From a virus, in IMG/VR virus record IMGVR_UViG_3300026097_000041, positions 1 to 41,981 of that record: a stretch of DNA of 41,981 nt; one strand, written 5' to 3'. This document shows, in pieces, positions 1-7,090 of the stretch. The notes beneath the pieces are model-generated. The model was not told the DNA's origin. It saw nothing but the letters and a program-made list of their open reading frames with translations, and ran no database searches. The position numbers and the translations under genes are program-made. Each line of letters begins with the position of its first letter. The first letter of the stretch is position 1.

Positions 1-2
1 GT

Positions 3-299
3 GAATGGTTTATGCCTGATGAGTATAAAAAATACCCGATATTTGATTTCTGTAATAGTCAGTGTACGACTACAGAACAACGGGTTAGAGTTATGGAAGA
101 ATTTGAAGCCTTTGTCGAACGTGGAATGTTGCCGCTGTTATGCTACATGAAATATCTTGTAGACTTTATGCGTGAGAACAACATTGTGTGGGGAGTTGGT
201 AGAGGCAGCAGCGTTGCTAGTTATGTGCTGTATTTGATTGGTGTGCATCGTATTGATTCAATCCAATATGGACTCGACTGGCGCGAGTTCTTACGCTAA
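3..299 (+). CDS. DnaE-like (DNA polymerase III alpha) protein, 3'-terminal fragment
   Basis: The reading frame is open from the left edge, so the true start lies outside the window. The C-terminal stretch GVGRGSSVASYVLYLIG, then IDSIQYGL and EFLR, matches the part of the bacterial polymerase III alpha subunit just before the catalytic aspartates (GPGRGSAAGSLVAYALG...IDPL.Y.L.FERFL). The protein stops directly after EFLR. In DnaE the PDxDxD catalytic motif follows at this point, so those residues are absent. A polymerase activity is therefore unlikely. The missing N-terminus may carry a PHP-type domain, but this cannot be seen here. Such fragments are known in some large marine phages. Confidence 0.7.
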   Translation, partial: EWFMPDEYKKYPIFDFCNSQCTTTEQRVRVMEEFEAFVERGMLPLLCYMKYLVDFMRENNIVWGVGRGSSVASYVLYLIGVHRIDSIQYGLDWREFLR

Positions 300-326
300 A
301 TATACGTAGTTAATAAGGAGACTATT

Positions 327-749
327 ATGTCAAAGAATACTACAATGAGAAAACAGCATACTAGTATGCGAGGAAAAAAAGTAGATATGGATTTGTTACG
401 CAAACGTAATGAACTAACACCAGCAGTCGGAAATGCTCGTGTAAATGCCCGTGGCGACGAACTAGGCGCAGGCGGACAAATTATTAAAAAGCGTGAAGAA
501 ATTATAAAAGAGTATTATAACCAAGCTGGTGCAGTAAGAGGCGATTCTGGTCGTGCTAAACCAAAAGCAGCAGATGAAGTTATTGCTGCTGAACAGACTG
601 AGACTAAAACTAAGACTAAGACTACTCGTTCGACAAAGAAAACAGAAACAGAACTTACTCCTGAAGAAAAAGCAATGTTTGAAGAAGCTGAAGCAGAAGA
701 TGAGTGGATCGAAGACGATAGCGGAAATTTTGTAAAAAAAGGTGAATAA
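327..749 (+). CDS. Hypothetical charged phage protein
   Basis: A 140-residue protein of unknown function. A good Shine-Dalgarno (AAGGAG, about 315-320) precedes the ATG. The N-terminal half is basic. The middle holds a low-complexity run of alternating Lys and Thr (about residues 90-105), and the C-terminus is very acidic (EEAEAEDEWIEDD). No catalytic motif is visible. Its stop codon shares one base with the start of the co-chaperonin gene, so the two are probably translated together. It could be a disordered adaptor, but no role can be assigned. Confidence 0.8.
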   Translation: MSKNTTMRKQHTSMRGKKVDMDLLRKRNELTPAVGNARVNARGDELGAGGQIIKKREEIIKEYYNQAGAVRGDSGRAKPKAADEVIAAEQTETKTKTKTTRSTKKTETELTPEEKAMFEEAEAEDEWIEDDSGNFVKKGE

Positions 750-1153
750 TGGCTATAAATTTAAACACTATTAACGGATCACTAAAAGCAATTGGTAATC
801 GTGTAATTGTAAGTGATATGTATTTTGGTGAACAAAAAACTAAAAGCGGATTGATTCTCAGAAACGATGACGGCGAAACTCGTGGTATCTATCCTCGTTG
901 GGGCAAGGTGCATAGTAAAGGACCTAACAACGAAGACGCATACGAGATCGGAGAATGGGTATTAGTAGAACACGGTCGTTGGACTCGTGGAATTAAAATT
1001 GACGAAGGCAACGGCGAAATAGAGCTACGTATGGTTGAAGCTGAGTCAATTTTAGCATACTCAAAAGAGAAACCAGAAGGCGTCAGCATCGGTGCAGAAT
1101 ATGCAGACGGCGAACATGCAACTATAGACCCATCAGCATTTATTAATACATAA
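749..1153 (+). CDS. GroES-like co-chaperonin (T4 gp31 type)
   Basis: A 134-residue protein with a GroES pattern. Residues 13-35 give LKAIGNRVIV and KTKSGLIL, matching the first strands and the mobile loop of GroES (RPLxDRVIV...TxGGIVL). WGKVHSKGPN and EIGEWVLVEHG match GxVxAVGxG and VGDxVLF. It probably caps the host GroEL so that phage head proteins can fold, as gp31 does for gp23 in T4. The C-terminus is longer than in GroES. The ATG overlaps the upstream stop by one base. Confidence 0.8.
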   Translation: MAINLNTINGSLKAIGNRVIVSDMYFGEQKTKSGLILRNDDGETRGIYPRWGKVHSKGPNNEDAYEIGEWVLVEHGRWTRGIKIDEGNGEIELRMVEAESILAYSKEKPEGVSIGAEYADGEHATIDPSAFINT

Positions 1154-1162
1154 GAGGCAAAA

Positions 1163-1465
1163 ATGACAACAGCAGATAAAATTATTGCTTGGCACTACGA
1201 TAGAAATCTCATCGAAGGCAGCACTGACAAAGATCAGTATATGAAACTGATCCAGGAAATGGGTGAACTAAGTGACAGCATTTGCAAAGGCAAAGACATT
1301 AGAGACGATTGTGGAGATATCATGGTTGTACTGCTAAACATCATGGAACGCAACGGTTTAACTATGGAAGAATGTTTAGAAGTTGCATACAACGATATCA
1401 AAGATCGTAAAGGTAAAATGATTGATGGTGTGTTTGTAAAAGAAGCAGATTTACAAGATATGTGA
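1163..1465 (+). CDS. MazG-like nucleotide pyrophosphohydrolase
   Basis: A 100-residue all-alpha protein. It shows the MazG metal-binding pattern: E32-M-G-E35, then D49-x-x-D52 in an IRDDCGDIMVVLLNI helix. The family hydrolyses NTPs or dNTPs to monophosphates; phage versions are thought to remodel nucleotide pools or lower the alarmone signal. The start is preceded by AAGAGGCAAAA, a usable ribosome site. A second and different MazG-like gene lies at 3446-3742. Confidence 0.8.
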   Translation: MTTADKIIAWHYDRNLIEGSTDKDQYMKLIQEMGELSDSICKGKDIRDDCGDIMVVLLNIMERNGLTMEECLEVAYNDIKDRKGKMIDGVFVKEADLQDM

Positions 1466-2205
1466 ATAATCAAGTGTTATATGTATTTGGAGATAGTTTT
1501 AGTCATACGTTTAATGATGTTAACGATGCTAATGAATTAAGAAAATCTGAAAATTTTTATCCACAATTTATTCATATGGAAAATAATTGGGTTGATCTTG
1601 TAGCTGAGAAACTAACAGGTAAAACAGATCAAATTAATGACTCTATGGCCGGTGCAGCAAATGAATTTATTTTTCATCGATTTATGGATCAAATGAATGA
1701 ATACAAAGAAGGTGACTACATTATTGTTTGTCTTACTAGTGAAAATAGAAGATGGCTAATTGAGCAATCTCCGCATCTTTCAAATTTTGCAAATGCTAAT
1801 ATCAGAGACGGTATTACTAAACAAGAATATAAGGCAGTACAGCAGTACGTAAAGTATCTCTATTCGGACATGGCTTCGAGAGCAATATACGATTCAGTTC
1901 TTTGGGCAACTATTCATGCAGCTATAAACCTAGAACCATTAGGAGTAAAAATGTTGATATTACCTGGATTCCACCCGATTAACGGAGTTAAAGGAACGTT
2001 AACAGAAGTTTCAAACGCAGAATTTGATAGCATTAAGACTCGTGATGTATTTTATAAAAAAACAAATGATACAAGATGGAATCATTTTTCAGAAGAAAAT
2101 CACAAAATATTAGCCGATAAAGTGTGTGATTTTTTTACAGACTTTAAAATAGTAGATTTAACAACTGGATTTAAATCCAATATCTACACTAAAGATAATA
2201 TCTAA
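1462..2205 (+). CDS. SGNH/GDSL-type hydrolase-like protein
   Basis: A 247-residue protein with a GDSF motif at residues 10-13 (candidate nucleophile Ser12). A C-terminal NDTRWNHFS segment could carry the catalytic His of SGNH hydrolases. The family includes esterases, lipases and acyl or acetyl hydrolases; the substrate is unknown. The start is a GTG that overlaps the mazG stop (GTGA); a second in-frame GTG at 1474 is possible. No signal peptide is seen. The protein at 6367-7089 shares both motifs in the same order (GDSF and NDxRxxHxS), so the two are likely distant paralogues. Confidence 0.65.
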   Translation: MNNQVLYVFGDSFSHTFNDVNDANELRKSENFYPQFIHMENNWVDLVAEKLTGKTDQINDSMAGAANEFIFHRFMDQMNEYKEGDYIIVCLTSENRRWLIEQSPHLSNFANANIRDGITKQEYKAVQQYVKYLYSDMASRAIYDSVLWATIHAAINLEPLGVKMLILPGFHPINGVKGTLTEVSNAEFDSIKTRDVFYKKTNDTRWNHFSEENHKILADKVCDFFTDFKIVDLTTGFKSNIYTKDNI

Positions 2206-2213
2206 ATTAACAC

Positions 2214-2242
2214 TTGACTCCTAGCAGTTTATACGCTATAAT
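2214..2242 (+). promoter_or_regulatory. Host-type promoter, TTGACT-17-TATAAT
   Basis: TTGACT at 2214-2219, a 17-bp spacer and TATAAT at 2237-2242, in the intergenic gap before the small membrane gene. The context AACACTTGAC recurs at the promoters at 26298 and 39722. Confidence 0.85.
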
Positions 2243-2261
2243 GTATATAAATTGTTAGGAG
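2218..2261 (+). promoter_or_regulatory. RNA hairpin burying the Shine-Dalgarno, promoter -10 in its loop
   Basis: Arms CTCCTAGCAGTTTATA (2218-2233) and TATAAATTGTTAGGAG (2246-2261) form a 16-bp RNA stem: 14 Watson-Crick pairs and 2 G-U pairs, with a 12-base loop. The 3' arm ends in UAGGAG, the ribosome site of the ATG at 2269. The loop contains the TATAAT of the local promoter. Read-through RNA would hide the ribosome site; RNA started at the local promoter would lack the 5' arm. Confidence 0.75.
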
Positions 2262-2268
2262 TTTTCTT

Positions 2269-2433
2269 ATGAAATTACCAGTACCACAAACTAGTGGCAT
2301 AGGTACTACAGGTGCAACTGGCATTGCACTAATGATACTACATATCACAGGATTCTTAACAGGATGGGCTTGGCCTATTCTTTATGTATTCCTTATCGTC
2401 TCAGGCATCGGACAGGAGAATAGAAAACGATGA
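2269..2433 (+). CDS. Small membrane protein
   Basis: A 54-residue protein with two hydrophobic stretches (about residues 17-32 and 34-47, containing GWAWPILYVFLIVSG) and a charged tail ENRKR. It is the first gene behind the promoter at 2214 and the switch-like hairpin. The ribosome site TAGGAG sits 7 bases before the ATG. Its stop overlaps the start of the exonuclease gene (ATGA). The family is not recognised. Small early membrane proteins of this kind are common in T4-like phages and usually have unknown host targets. Confidence 0.75.
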   Translation: MKLPVPQTSGIGTTGATGIALMILHITGFLTGWAWPILYVFLIVSGIGQENRKR

Positions 2434-2969
2434 CTACTCATGCAATGATTGACTTAGAAACACTCGATACTCGTCCGCAATGTACGGTATTAAGTTTGGG
2501 CGCTGTAAAGTTTGATCCCTTCTCAGACGCCGAACCACATTCTGAATTGTATCTTAAAATTTGTGTAGACGATCAAAATCGTTTAGGACGTACTACTAGC
2601 GACGATACTATTGCTTGGTGGGCAAAACAAGAACCTAAGGTCATGGAAGAAGCGTTTGATCAAACAGGCGCAGTGACCGTAGAACAAGCACTAGAACAAC
2701 TTACTAAGTGGATCTGGGGCGCAGATAAAATTTGGGGACATGGCTACGGCTTTGACCTTACTATTATCGAAGATATGTATCGTAGTGCAGGAAAATCCAT
2801 TCCATATAACTTTTGGCAAGTGATGGATAGCCGCACATTGTTTAGTGTTCTTCCTAACGGAGATCCTCGTAAAACAATGCAAACAGATTTACACAATGCA
2901 CTAGCTGACGCATACTTTCAAGCAAAATCAGTACAAATAGCATACAAAGAACTAGGAGTTAAGCGATAA
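2430..2969 (+). CDS. dexA: 3'-5' exonuclease, DexA-like (DEDDh fold)
   Basis: A 179-residue nuclease of the RNase T/DexA class. Motif I is MIDLETLDTRP near the N-terminus (Asp and Glu metal ligands). An Asp-bearing WGHGYGFDLTII is motif II. HNALADAYFQA near the C-terminus is motif III with the H-x4-D pattern. T4 DexA is a single-strand DNA 3'-5' exonuclease; close bacterial relatives act on RNA, so the substrate remains open. It follows the small membrane gene with a 4-base overlap. Confidence 0.75.
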   Translation: MTTHAMIDLETLDTRPQCTVLSLGAVKFDPFSDAEPHSELYLKICVDDQNRLGRTTSDDTIAWWAKQEPKVMEEAFDQTGAVTVEQALEQLTKWIWGADKIWGHGYGFDLTIIEDMYRSAGKSIPYNFWQVMDSRTLFSVLPNGDPRKTMQTDLHNALADAYFQAKSVQIAYKELGVKR

Positions 2970-3127
2970 TGGGTAAACATATCAAAACACAAATGGACTA
3001 TGACATGATTGAGCAACTAGCTCAACAAGTGTTTCAGCTAGATCCAACTAATGCAGTATTGCAAAAGTTTTTAAAGATGGATAACTTTGAAGGAAACGAA
3101 CTGAGAAAGGCTATCAAAGATGAGTGA
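2969..3127 (+). CDS. Small hypothetical protein
   Basis: A 52-residue, probably helical protein (MGKHIKTQMDYDMIEQLAQQ...). The ATG shares one base with the dexA stop and its stop overlaps the next start, so it sits in a tight operon. No motif is recognised. The frame is supported by the chain of junctions and by similar codon use to its neighbours rather than by homology. Confidence 0.6.
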   Translation: MGKHIKTQMDYDMIEQLAQQVFQLDPTNAVLQKFLKMDNFEGNELRKAIKDE

Positions 3128-3299
3128 ACAAACAAACTATTGCACATTAAAAGGTCTTGGTTGGGCTATGCTAATCATTACATTTTTTATGGTTGGTGTG
3201 CCTTTGCTGATGAACATTGCTATTATGGGCCCAGAGGAGTATGGTCGAAAATGCAATATGTCACTTGCTACGCCTTGCTTTGGGTTGGGTAATGATTAG
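3120..3299 (+). CDS. Small membrane protein
   Basis: A 59-residue protein with one strong membrane segment (residues 13-36, GLGWAMLIITFFMVGVPLLM). A short polar C-terminus contains two cysteines. It overlaps the gene before it by 8 bases and the gene after it by 8 bases. The function is unknown. Confidence 0.6.
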   Translation: MSEQTNYCTLKGLGWAMLIITFFMVGVPLLMNIAIMGPEEYGRKCNMSLATPCFGLGND

Positions 3300-3456
3300 A
3301 TGGTATGATTATCCAGTAGCATTTCTAGCCGCAGACTTTATGACTGGATTTATATTCAGTGGTAGCATCTTTGGCGGCGTGGCAGCATATGCTGTATACT
3401 ACATCTGGGACGATGTATATTGTTCGTATAGACTGGAGCAAGAACATGGTAAGTAA
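3292..3456 (+). CDS. Small membrane protein
   Basis: A 54-residue protein beginning MIRWYDYPVAFLAADFMTG, with one or two membrane helices (about residues 8-38) and a charged end (EQEHGK). A longer frame opens at 3217. I prefer the ATG at 3292 because the upstream part overlaps a convincing gene in another frame, and because an 8-base overlap fits the local style. No family is recognised. Confidence 0.55.
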   Translation: MIRWYDYPVAFLAADFMTGFIFSGSIFGGVAAYAVYYIWDDVYCSYRLEQEHGK

Positions 3457-3742
3457 CACAGAACTAGAAACGCCAATCAACGACTTTCAACAGTTGATGG
3501 CTATTACATCAGAAGAGAGCAGCGAGCTTACACAAGTTTGTATGAAACTGCTACGCAAGTATGAATCGTTAGACGCTGCGTCAGGGGATAAACATCTCGA
3601 GTTACTTAATGAAGAAGCAGGCGATGTTTATGCAATGATTGATTTACTTTGTGAACATGGTGTGTTACAATGGAAACATATTTACGCTAGAAGTAGTTAT
3701 AAAAAAGAAAAACTCAAACAGTGGAGTACGCTAATTAAATGA
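3446..3742 (+). CDS. MazG-like nucleotide pyrophosphohydrolase (second copy)
   Basis: 98 residues when started at the ATG at 3446; the upstream in-frame extension covers another gene and is not protein-like. The metal-binding pattern is E24-x-x-E27 (EESSEL) and E57-x-x-D60 (NEEAGDVYAMIDLL). The spacing between the two halves is longer than in the enzyme at 1163, and the sequences are otherwise unlike. These are two members of the MazG-like superfamily, not a recent duplication. The stop TGA overlaps the next ATG. Confidence 0.7.
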   Translation: MVSNTELETPINDFQQLMAITSEESSELTQVCMKLLRKYESLDAASGDKHLELLNEEAGDVYAMIDLLCEHGVLQWKHIYARSSYKKEKLKQWSTLIK

Positions 3743-3906
3743 TGGATAGACAATCAAAAGACGAAAATACATCAAAAGAACAAATCGACGAATTCTTAGC
3801 AAAAGGTGGTACCATTACTAAGTGTCCTCCAGGAGCACGTACAGAAAACATCGAAGTTAAGGGCGGCTTCTACGGCCGTAAAAAGAAAAAGGACGATGAT
3901 GAATGA
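3739..3906 (+). CDS. Small protein with FLAKGG motif
   Basis: A 55-residue hydrophilic protein. Its core EQIDEFLAKGGTIT resembles EMIDAFLKKGGAVT in the protein at 38174-38356, and its C-terminus is strongly charged (RKKKKDDDE). The two genes are probably members of one small phage family. The role is unknown; the basic patch could bind nucleic acid. The start overlaps the mazG-like stop and the stop overlaps the protease start (ATGA). Confidence 0.6.
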   Translation: MMDRQSKDENTSKEQIDEFLAKGGTITKCPPGARTENIEVKGGFYGRKKKKDDDE

Positions 3907-5111
3907 AGACGTTAGCAGTACAAAAATACAAGGCTAAGAAAGCAGAAAAAGTTATTCCTGTTGCAGCATTGCCATTATTGGCAGGATGTTATAATAGCAG
4001 CAATGAACAACACACGGTACAGACGCCTATTAACGAAATAAACAACAAGACTGACAATGAACCAGTTGTTGTAATACTTGATTTTTTTCAAACAAACACA
4101 TACCACGGACCGCAGGTGCTAAAAAACTTCTACGGTGAATTTCTCAGTGACAGTAAAGAAGTAACTGTAATTGCAGAGGATGTTGATCCTGAAAAATCTC
4201 CTGGTGTGGTACTGAGAGTGTTTGAAGACTTTGATCCAGATGTAGTAAATGTCAGTTGGGGATGGGACATAGATACGTTTTATCCTTATATCGGCGAATA
4301 TAAAGATCATGATCCTGGTTTTACTGGATACATCAATCACCTGCAAGACATTCAGACATTATACGAAAATGGAGTTACTATAACCGCAAGTGCCGGTAAT
4401 GATGGTATAGACGGCGCAACCAATGCTACATTTGCCAATAGTATATTTCCTATTATGGTAGGTGCTTACAGTCAATATAATGGCGAAATTTATGACTGGA
4501 GCGACCAAGGCAGTGCAGTTGTCCATTACTATGAATCAGGCGATGGCTGGGGAATAGAAGGAACAAGTTATGCTGCGCCTAGAGTTGCTGCACATGTTGC
4601 TACTATCAAAAGTGAGTATCCGGATATTAGTGAAAGTTCAGTAAGAACACTGCTAGAAAAGAATAGTATGTATGATTTTGACAGCGGAAAATATGTTCAA
4701 AAATTAGACGAACTAGACAAAACAATGGATCCAAGTATTGATACTCAAGTTAAGGTAGAGTCTGTTTTTGAAATCTTCGAAGGCAGAAATCCTAGTCAAG
4801 TAGAACTTGACAGATGGATCGAGTTAGTAGACAGTGGAAATGAAACACTAGGTTCGATGGCTATGCAGTTTGCTATAAATGGTATTCAAACTGATGATGT
4901 TCCGCCTATTGAACGTATGCAAGCATTTTACCATTTTTGGTTAGGTAGAGAATCTAAGGATACAGAGATTGTGGATATGTTCAGTGATTTAGTTGATACG
5001 CAAGATTGGAACAAAACATTTGATAACTTTATTGAAACAGAAAACATTGACACAGACTATAGTTTTGTGTATAATAATTACGATGCATTAACAACAGAGG
5101 CAATAGTATAA
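3903..5111 (+). CDS. Subtilisin-like (S8) serine protease lipoprotein
   Basis: A 402-residue protein. It has a basic N-terminus, a hydrophobic stretch and a lipobox L26-A-G-C29, so it should be exported and lipid-anchored at Cys29. The catalytic residues fit a compact subtilase: Asp60 (VVVILD), His68 (HGPQV), oxyanion Asn166 (SAGND) and Ser222 in GTSYAAPRVAAHVA. Only seven residues separate Asp60 from His68, which is short but seen in some S8 proteases. Residues about 285-400 hold two repeats resembling DUF4214 (VFEIFEGRNPSQVELDRW; FYHFWLGRES). The target is unknown. It directly precedes the clamp-loader gene, whose start it overlaps by one base. An exported protease in a replication operon is unusual. 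Confidence 0.75.
   Translation: MKTLAVQKYKAKKAEKVIPVAALPLLAGCYNSSNEQHTVQTPINEINNKTDNEPVVVILDFFQTNTYHGPQVLKNFYGEFLSDSKEVTVIAEDVDPEKSPGVVLRVFEDFDPDVVNVSWGWDIDTFYPYIGEYKDHDPGFTGYINHLQDIQTLYENGVTITASAGNDGIDGATNATFANSIFPIMVGAYSQYNGEIYDWSDQGSAVVHYYESGDGWGIEGTSYAAPRVAAHVATIKSEYPDISESSVRTLLEKNSMYDFDSGKYVQKLDELDKTMDPSIDTQVKVESVFEIFEGRNPSQVELDRWIELVDSGNETLGSMAMQFAINGIQTDDVPPIERMQAFYHFWLGRESKDTEIVDMFSDLVDTQDWNKTFDNFIETENIDTDYSFVYNNYDALTTEAIV
5047..5075 (+). promoter_or_regulatory. Host-type promoter TTGACA-17-TATAAT inside the protease gene
   Basis: TTGACA at 5047-5052, a 17-bp spacer and TATAAT at 5070-5075: a perfect sigma-70 consensus. It lies in the last codons of the protease gene, 36 bases before the clamp-loader ATG. 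Confidence 0.75.
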
Positions 5112-6025
5112 TGAAAGAACTTTGGGTAGAAAAGTATCGTCCTAAAACAGTAGACGGTTATGTGTTTCGTGATGATGCACAACGTAACCAAGTAAACACT
5201 TGGATTAAAGATAAGACTATTCCGCACTTGCTGTTTAGTGGTAATGCAGGCATTGGTAAGACTACACTTGCTAAACTATTGTTTAACGAACTTGATATTA
5301 ATGATCTAGACATACTAGAAATTAACGCATCGCGAACAAACTCAGTAGATGATGTACGTGATAAGATTGTAAACTTCGTACAAATGATTCCATTTGGCGA
5401 CTTTAAGGTTGTGTTACTAGATGAGGCTGATTACTTATCGCCCAACGCACAAGCAGCACTACGTGGAGTGATGGAAGAGTATCATACTACAGCACGTTTT
5501 ATTCTTACTTGCAATTATCCCAACAGAATTATTCCTGCGCTACACAGTCGTTGTCAAGGCTTCCATATTGCTAAGATTGACCAGACTGAGTTTACAGCAC
5601 GAGTTGCGGAAATCCTTATCACAGAAGGTGTTACTCCAGACTTGGATACACTTGATACATATGTAAAAGCAACGTATCCAGACTTGCGTAAGTGTATTAA
5701 CATGGTGCAGATGAACTCAGTAGACGGTTTATTAGTTGCTCCGCAGCAAGGAGACACAGGTGAAAGTGATTGGAAGCTTGAAATGGTTGAGTTGTTCAAA
5801 GCAGGCAAGATTCAAGAAGCACGTAAACTACTCTGCGGCGCAATTCGTCCAGAAGAAATGGAAGAAGTGTATCGTTGGCTGTACGACAACATTGAACTAT
5901 TCGGAAATGAAGAGCAACAAGATACAGCAGTGCTAACTATTAAGCAAGGGATGGTGGATCATACATTGGTTGTTGATCCTGAGATAAATTTAGCGGCAAC
6001 GCTCATACGATTAGCGAGAATTTAA
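5111..6025 (+). CDS. Clamp-loader ATPase subunit (T4 gp44 type)
   Basis: A 304-residue AAA+ protein of the RFC small-subunit class. It begins WVEKYRPKTVDGYV. Walker A is GNAGIGKT (44-51), Walker B is LLDEAD (102-107), sensor 1 is LTCNYPNRI and the arginine-finger motif is SRC. It loads the sliding clamp (gene at 32251) onto DNA for the polymerase at 27207. In T4 the gp62 partner gene follows directly; here ferredoxin follows instead and no gp62-like protein is recognised in the window. Its own promoter lies at 5047. Confidence 0.93.
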   Translation: MKELWVEKYRPKTVDGYVFRDDAQRNQVNTWIKDKTIPHLLFSGNAGIGKTTLAKLLFNELDINDLDILEINASRTNSVDDVRDKIVNFVQMIPFGDFKVVLLDEADYLSPNAQAALRGVMEEYHTTARFILTCNYPNRIIPALHSRCQGFHIAKIDQTEFTARVAEILITEGVTPDLDTLDTYVKATYPDLRKCINMVQMNSVDGLLVAPQQGDTGESDWKLEMVELFKAGKIQEARKLLCGAIRPEEMEEVYRWLYDNIELFGNEEQQDTAVLTIKQGMVDHTLVVDPEINLAATLIRLARI

Positions 6026-6367
6026 ATGACATATATTGTAAATGATGCATGTATCAAATGTAAACATATGGATTGTGTAGAAGTATGTCCAGTAGACTGC
6101 TTTTATGAAGGTGAGAACATGTTGGTTATTAATCCAACAGAATGTATTGATTGCGGAGTATGCGAACCTGAGTGTCCTGCAAACGCTATTTTGCCTGATA
6201 CAGACGATACTGCAAAATCATGGATAGACTTTAATCAGAAGTACTCAGATTTGTGGCCTAATATTACAGAAATGCGTCCTGAAGATGTACCTGCTGATGC
6301 TGAACAATGGCACGGTGTAGAAAACAAAATAGAATACTTTAGTGAAGCCCCAGGAAAAGGCGACTAA
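6026..6367 (+). CDS. fdxA: 7Fe-8S/4Fe-4S ferredoxin, FdxA type
   Basis: A 113-residue ferredoxin. The cluster ligands are C9, C17, C21 and C25, and C40, C43, C46 and C50 ([11 protein letters not shown]), with the [10 protein letters not shown] segment typical of FdxA. The C-terminal extension YSDLWPNIT and the terminal APGKGD are hallmarks of alphaproteobacterial FdxA, so the gene looks host-acquired and intact. It could supply low-potential electrons to iron-sulphur enzymes such as QueE (40491) or to the host's reductive metabolism; that is inference. It sits flush against the clamp loader, and its stop overlaps the next ATG. Confidence 0.93.
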   Translation: MTYIVNDACIKCKHMDCVEVCPVDCFYEGENMLVINPTECIDCGVCEPECPANAILPDTDDTAKSWIDFNQKYSDLWPNITEMRPEDVPADAEQWHGVENKIEYFSEAPGKGD

Positions 6368-7089
6368 TGTTACTTAATGAAGATTTAAAAAATAAACGTG
6401 TATTGGTCATAGGCGATAGCTTTACTGATATTCTCAGCACTTCTCACTCTTGGCTTAATAGATTAAGAATACACTATAGTTGGAATGTTGACAATAGATC
6501 AATACCTGGATCAGGTAGTGATTATGCATTTTATGAATTTATGCATAATACACAAGATTTTGATATATGTATATTTGCCTGGAGTGAGCCGGATAGATTT
6601 TTTATTCCCGGTATTCCGCATTTAAATAGTTCTGAAGTAAAATTAAAAAAATTTATGGAACCGTGGCAAAAAGACATTTATAGAGCAGCACAGCATTATT
6701 ATATGCATCTAAGAAATGAAGAAATGATAATTTATAAAAATGTTGCCTTATTGCATTGGTTAGACGACCATTTGTCAAAAAAATATAAAGATAAAATATT
6801 TTTACACTTTCATTCTTTTCCAAAGCCTGATATTAGAGATAATGTTTATACATCAGTTAAAGACATGGACGAACCCAATTTATATCATACATTTAAAACC
6901 GGTATAAATATTACTCCTAGTTTGTTAAAAATAAGTGTTACAGATCCTGATGCACCAGAAGATTTTGGAAATGATCATCGTTCCGGACATCTAAGTAAGC
7001 AACTACATGAAAGATTGTTTTATGGACTTATTAAGCATTTTAAAAGTCATACATATACAGATAATAATATAATAGATTTAGGAAGATAA
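6367..7089 (+). CDS. SGNH/GDSL-type hydrolase-like protein (second copy)
   Basis: A 240-residue protein with VLVIGDSFTD (residues 13-22; Ser18 the candidate nucleophile). A C-terminal NDHRSGHLS carries the probable catalytic His. The overall order matches the gene at 1462, but most of the sequence has diverged. No signal peptide is seen, so it probably acts in the cytoplasm or on virion or host glycans during assembly. The substrate is unknown. It is notably AT-rich. It lies between ferredoxin and DHFR with one-base junctions. Confidence 0.65.
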   Translation: MLLNEDLKNKRVLVIGDSFTDILSTSHSWLNRLRIHYSWNVDNRSIPGSGSDYAFYEFMHNTQDFDICIFAWSEPDRFFIPGIPHLNSSEVKLKKFMEPWQKDIYRAAQHYYMHLRNEEMIIYKNVALLHWLDDHLSKKYKDKIFLHFHSFPKPDIRDNVYTSVKDMDEPNLYHTFKTGINITPSLLKISVTDPDAPEDFGNDHRSGHLSKQLHERLFYGLIKHFKSHTYTDNNIIDLGR

Positions 7090-7090
7090 T

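Noticed and set aside
3217-3291. Upstream extension of the membrane protein at 3292
   Set aside because: It overlaps a better-supported gene in another frame, and the extended residues lack a sensible ribosome site.
6903-6910. TATAAATA inside the SGNH-like gene
   Set aside because: It matches the late box, but lies in coding sequence (Gly-Ile-Asn-Ile) about 190 bases before an early nucleotide-metabolism gene. Chance is likely in AT-rich sequence.
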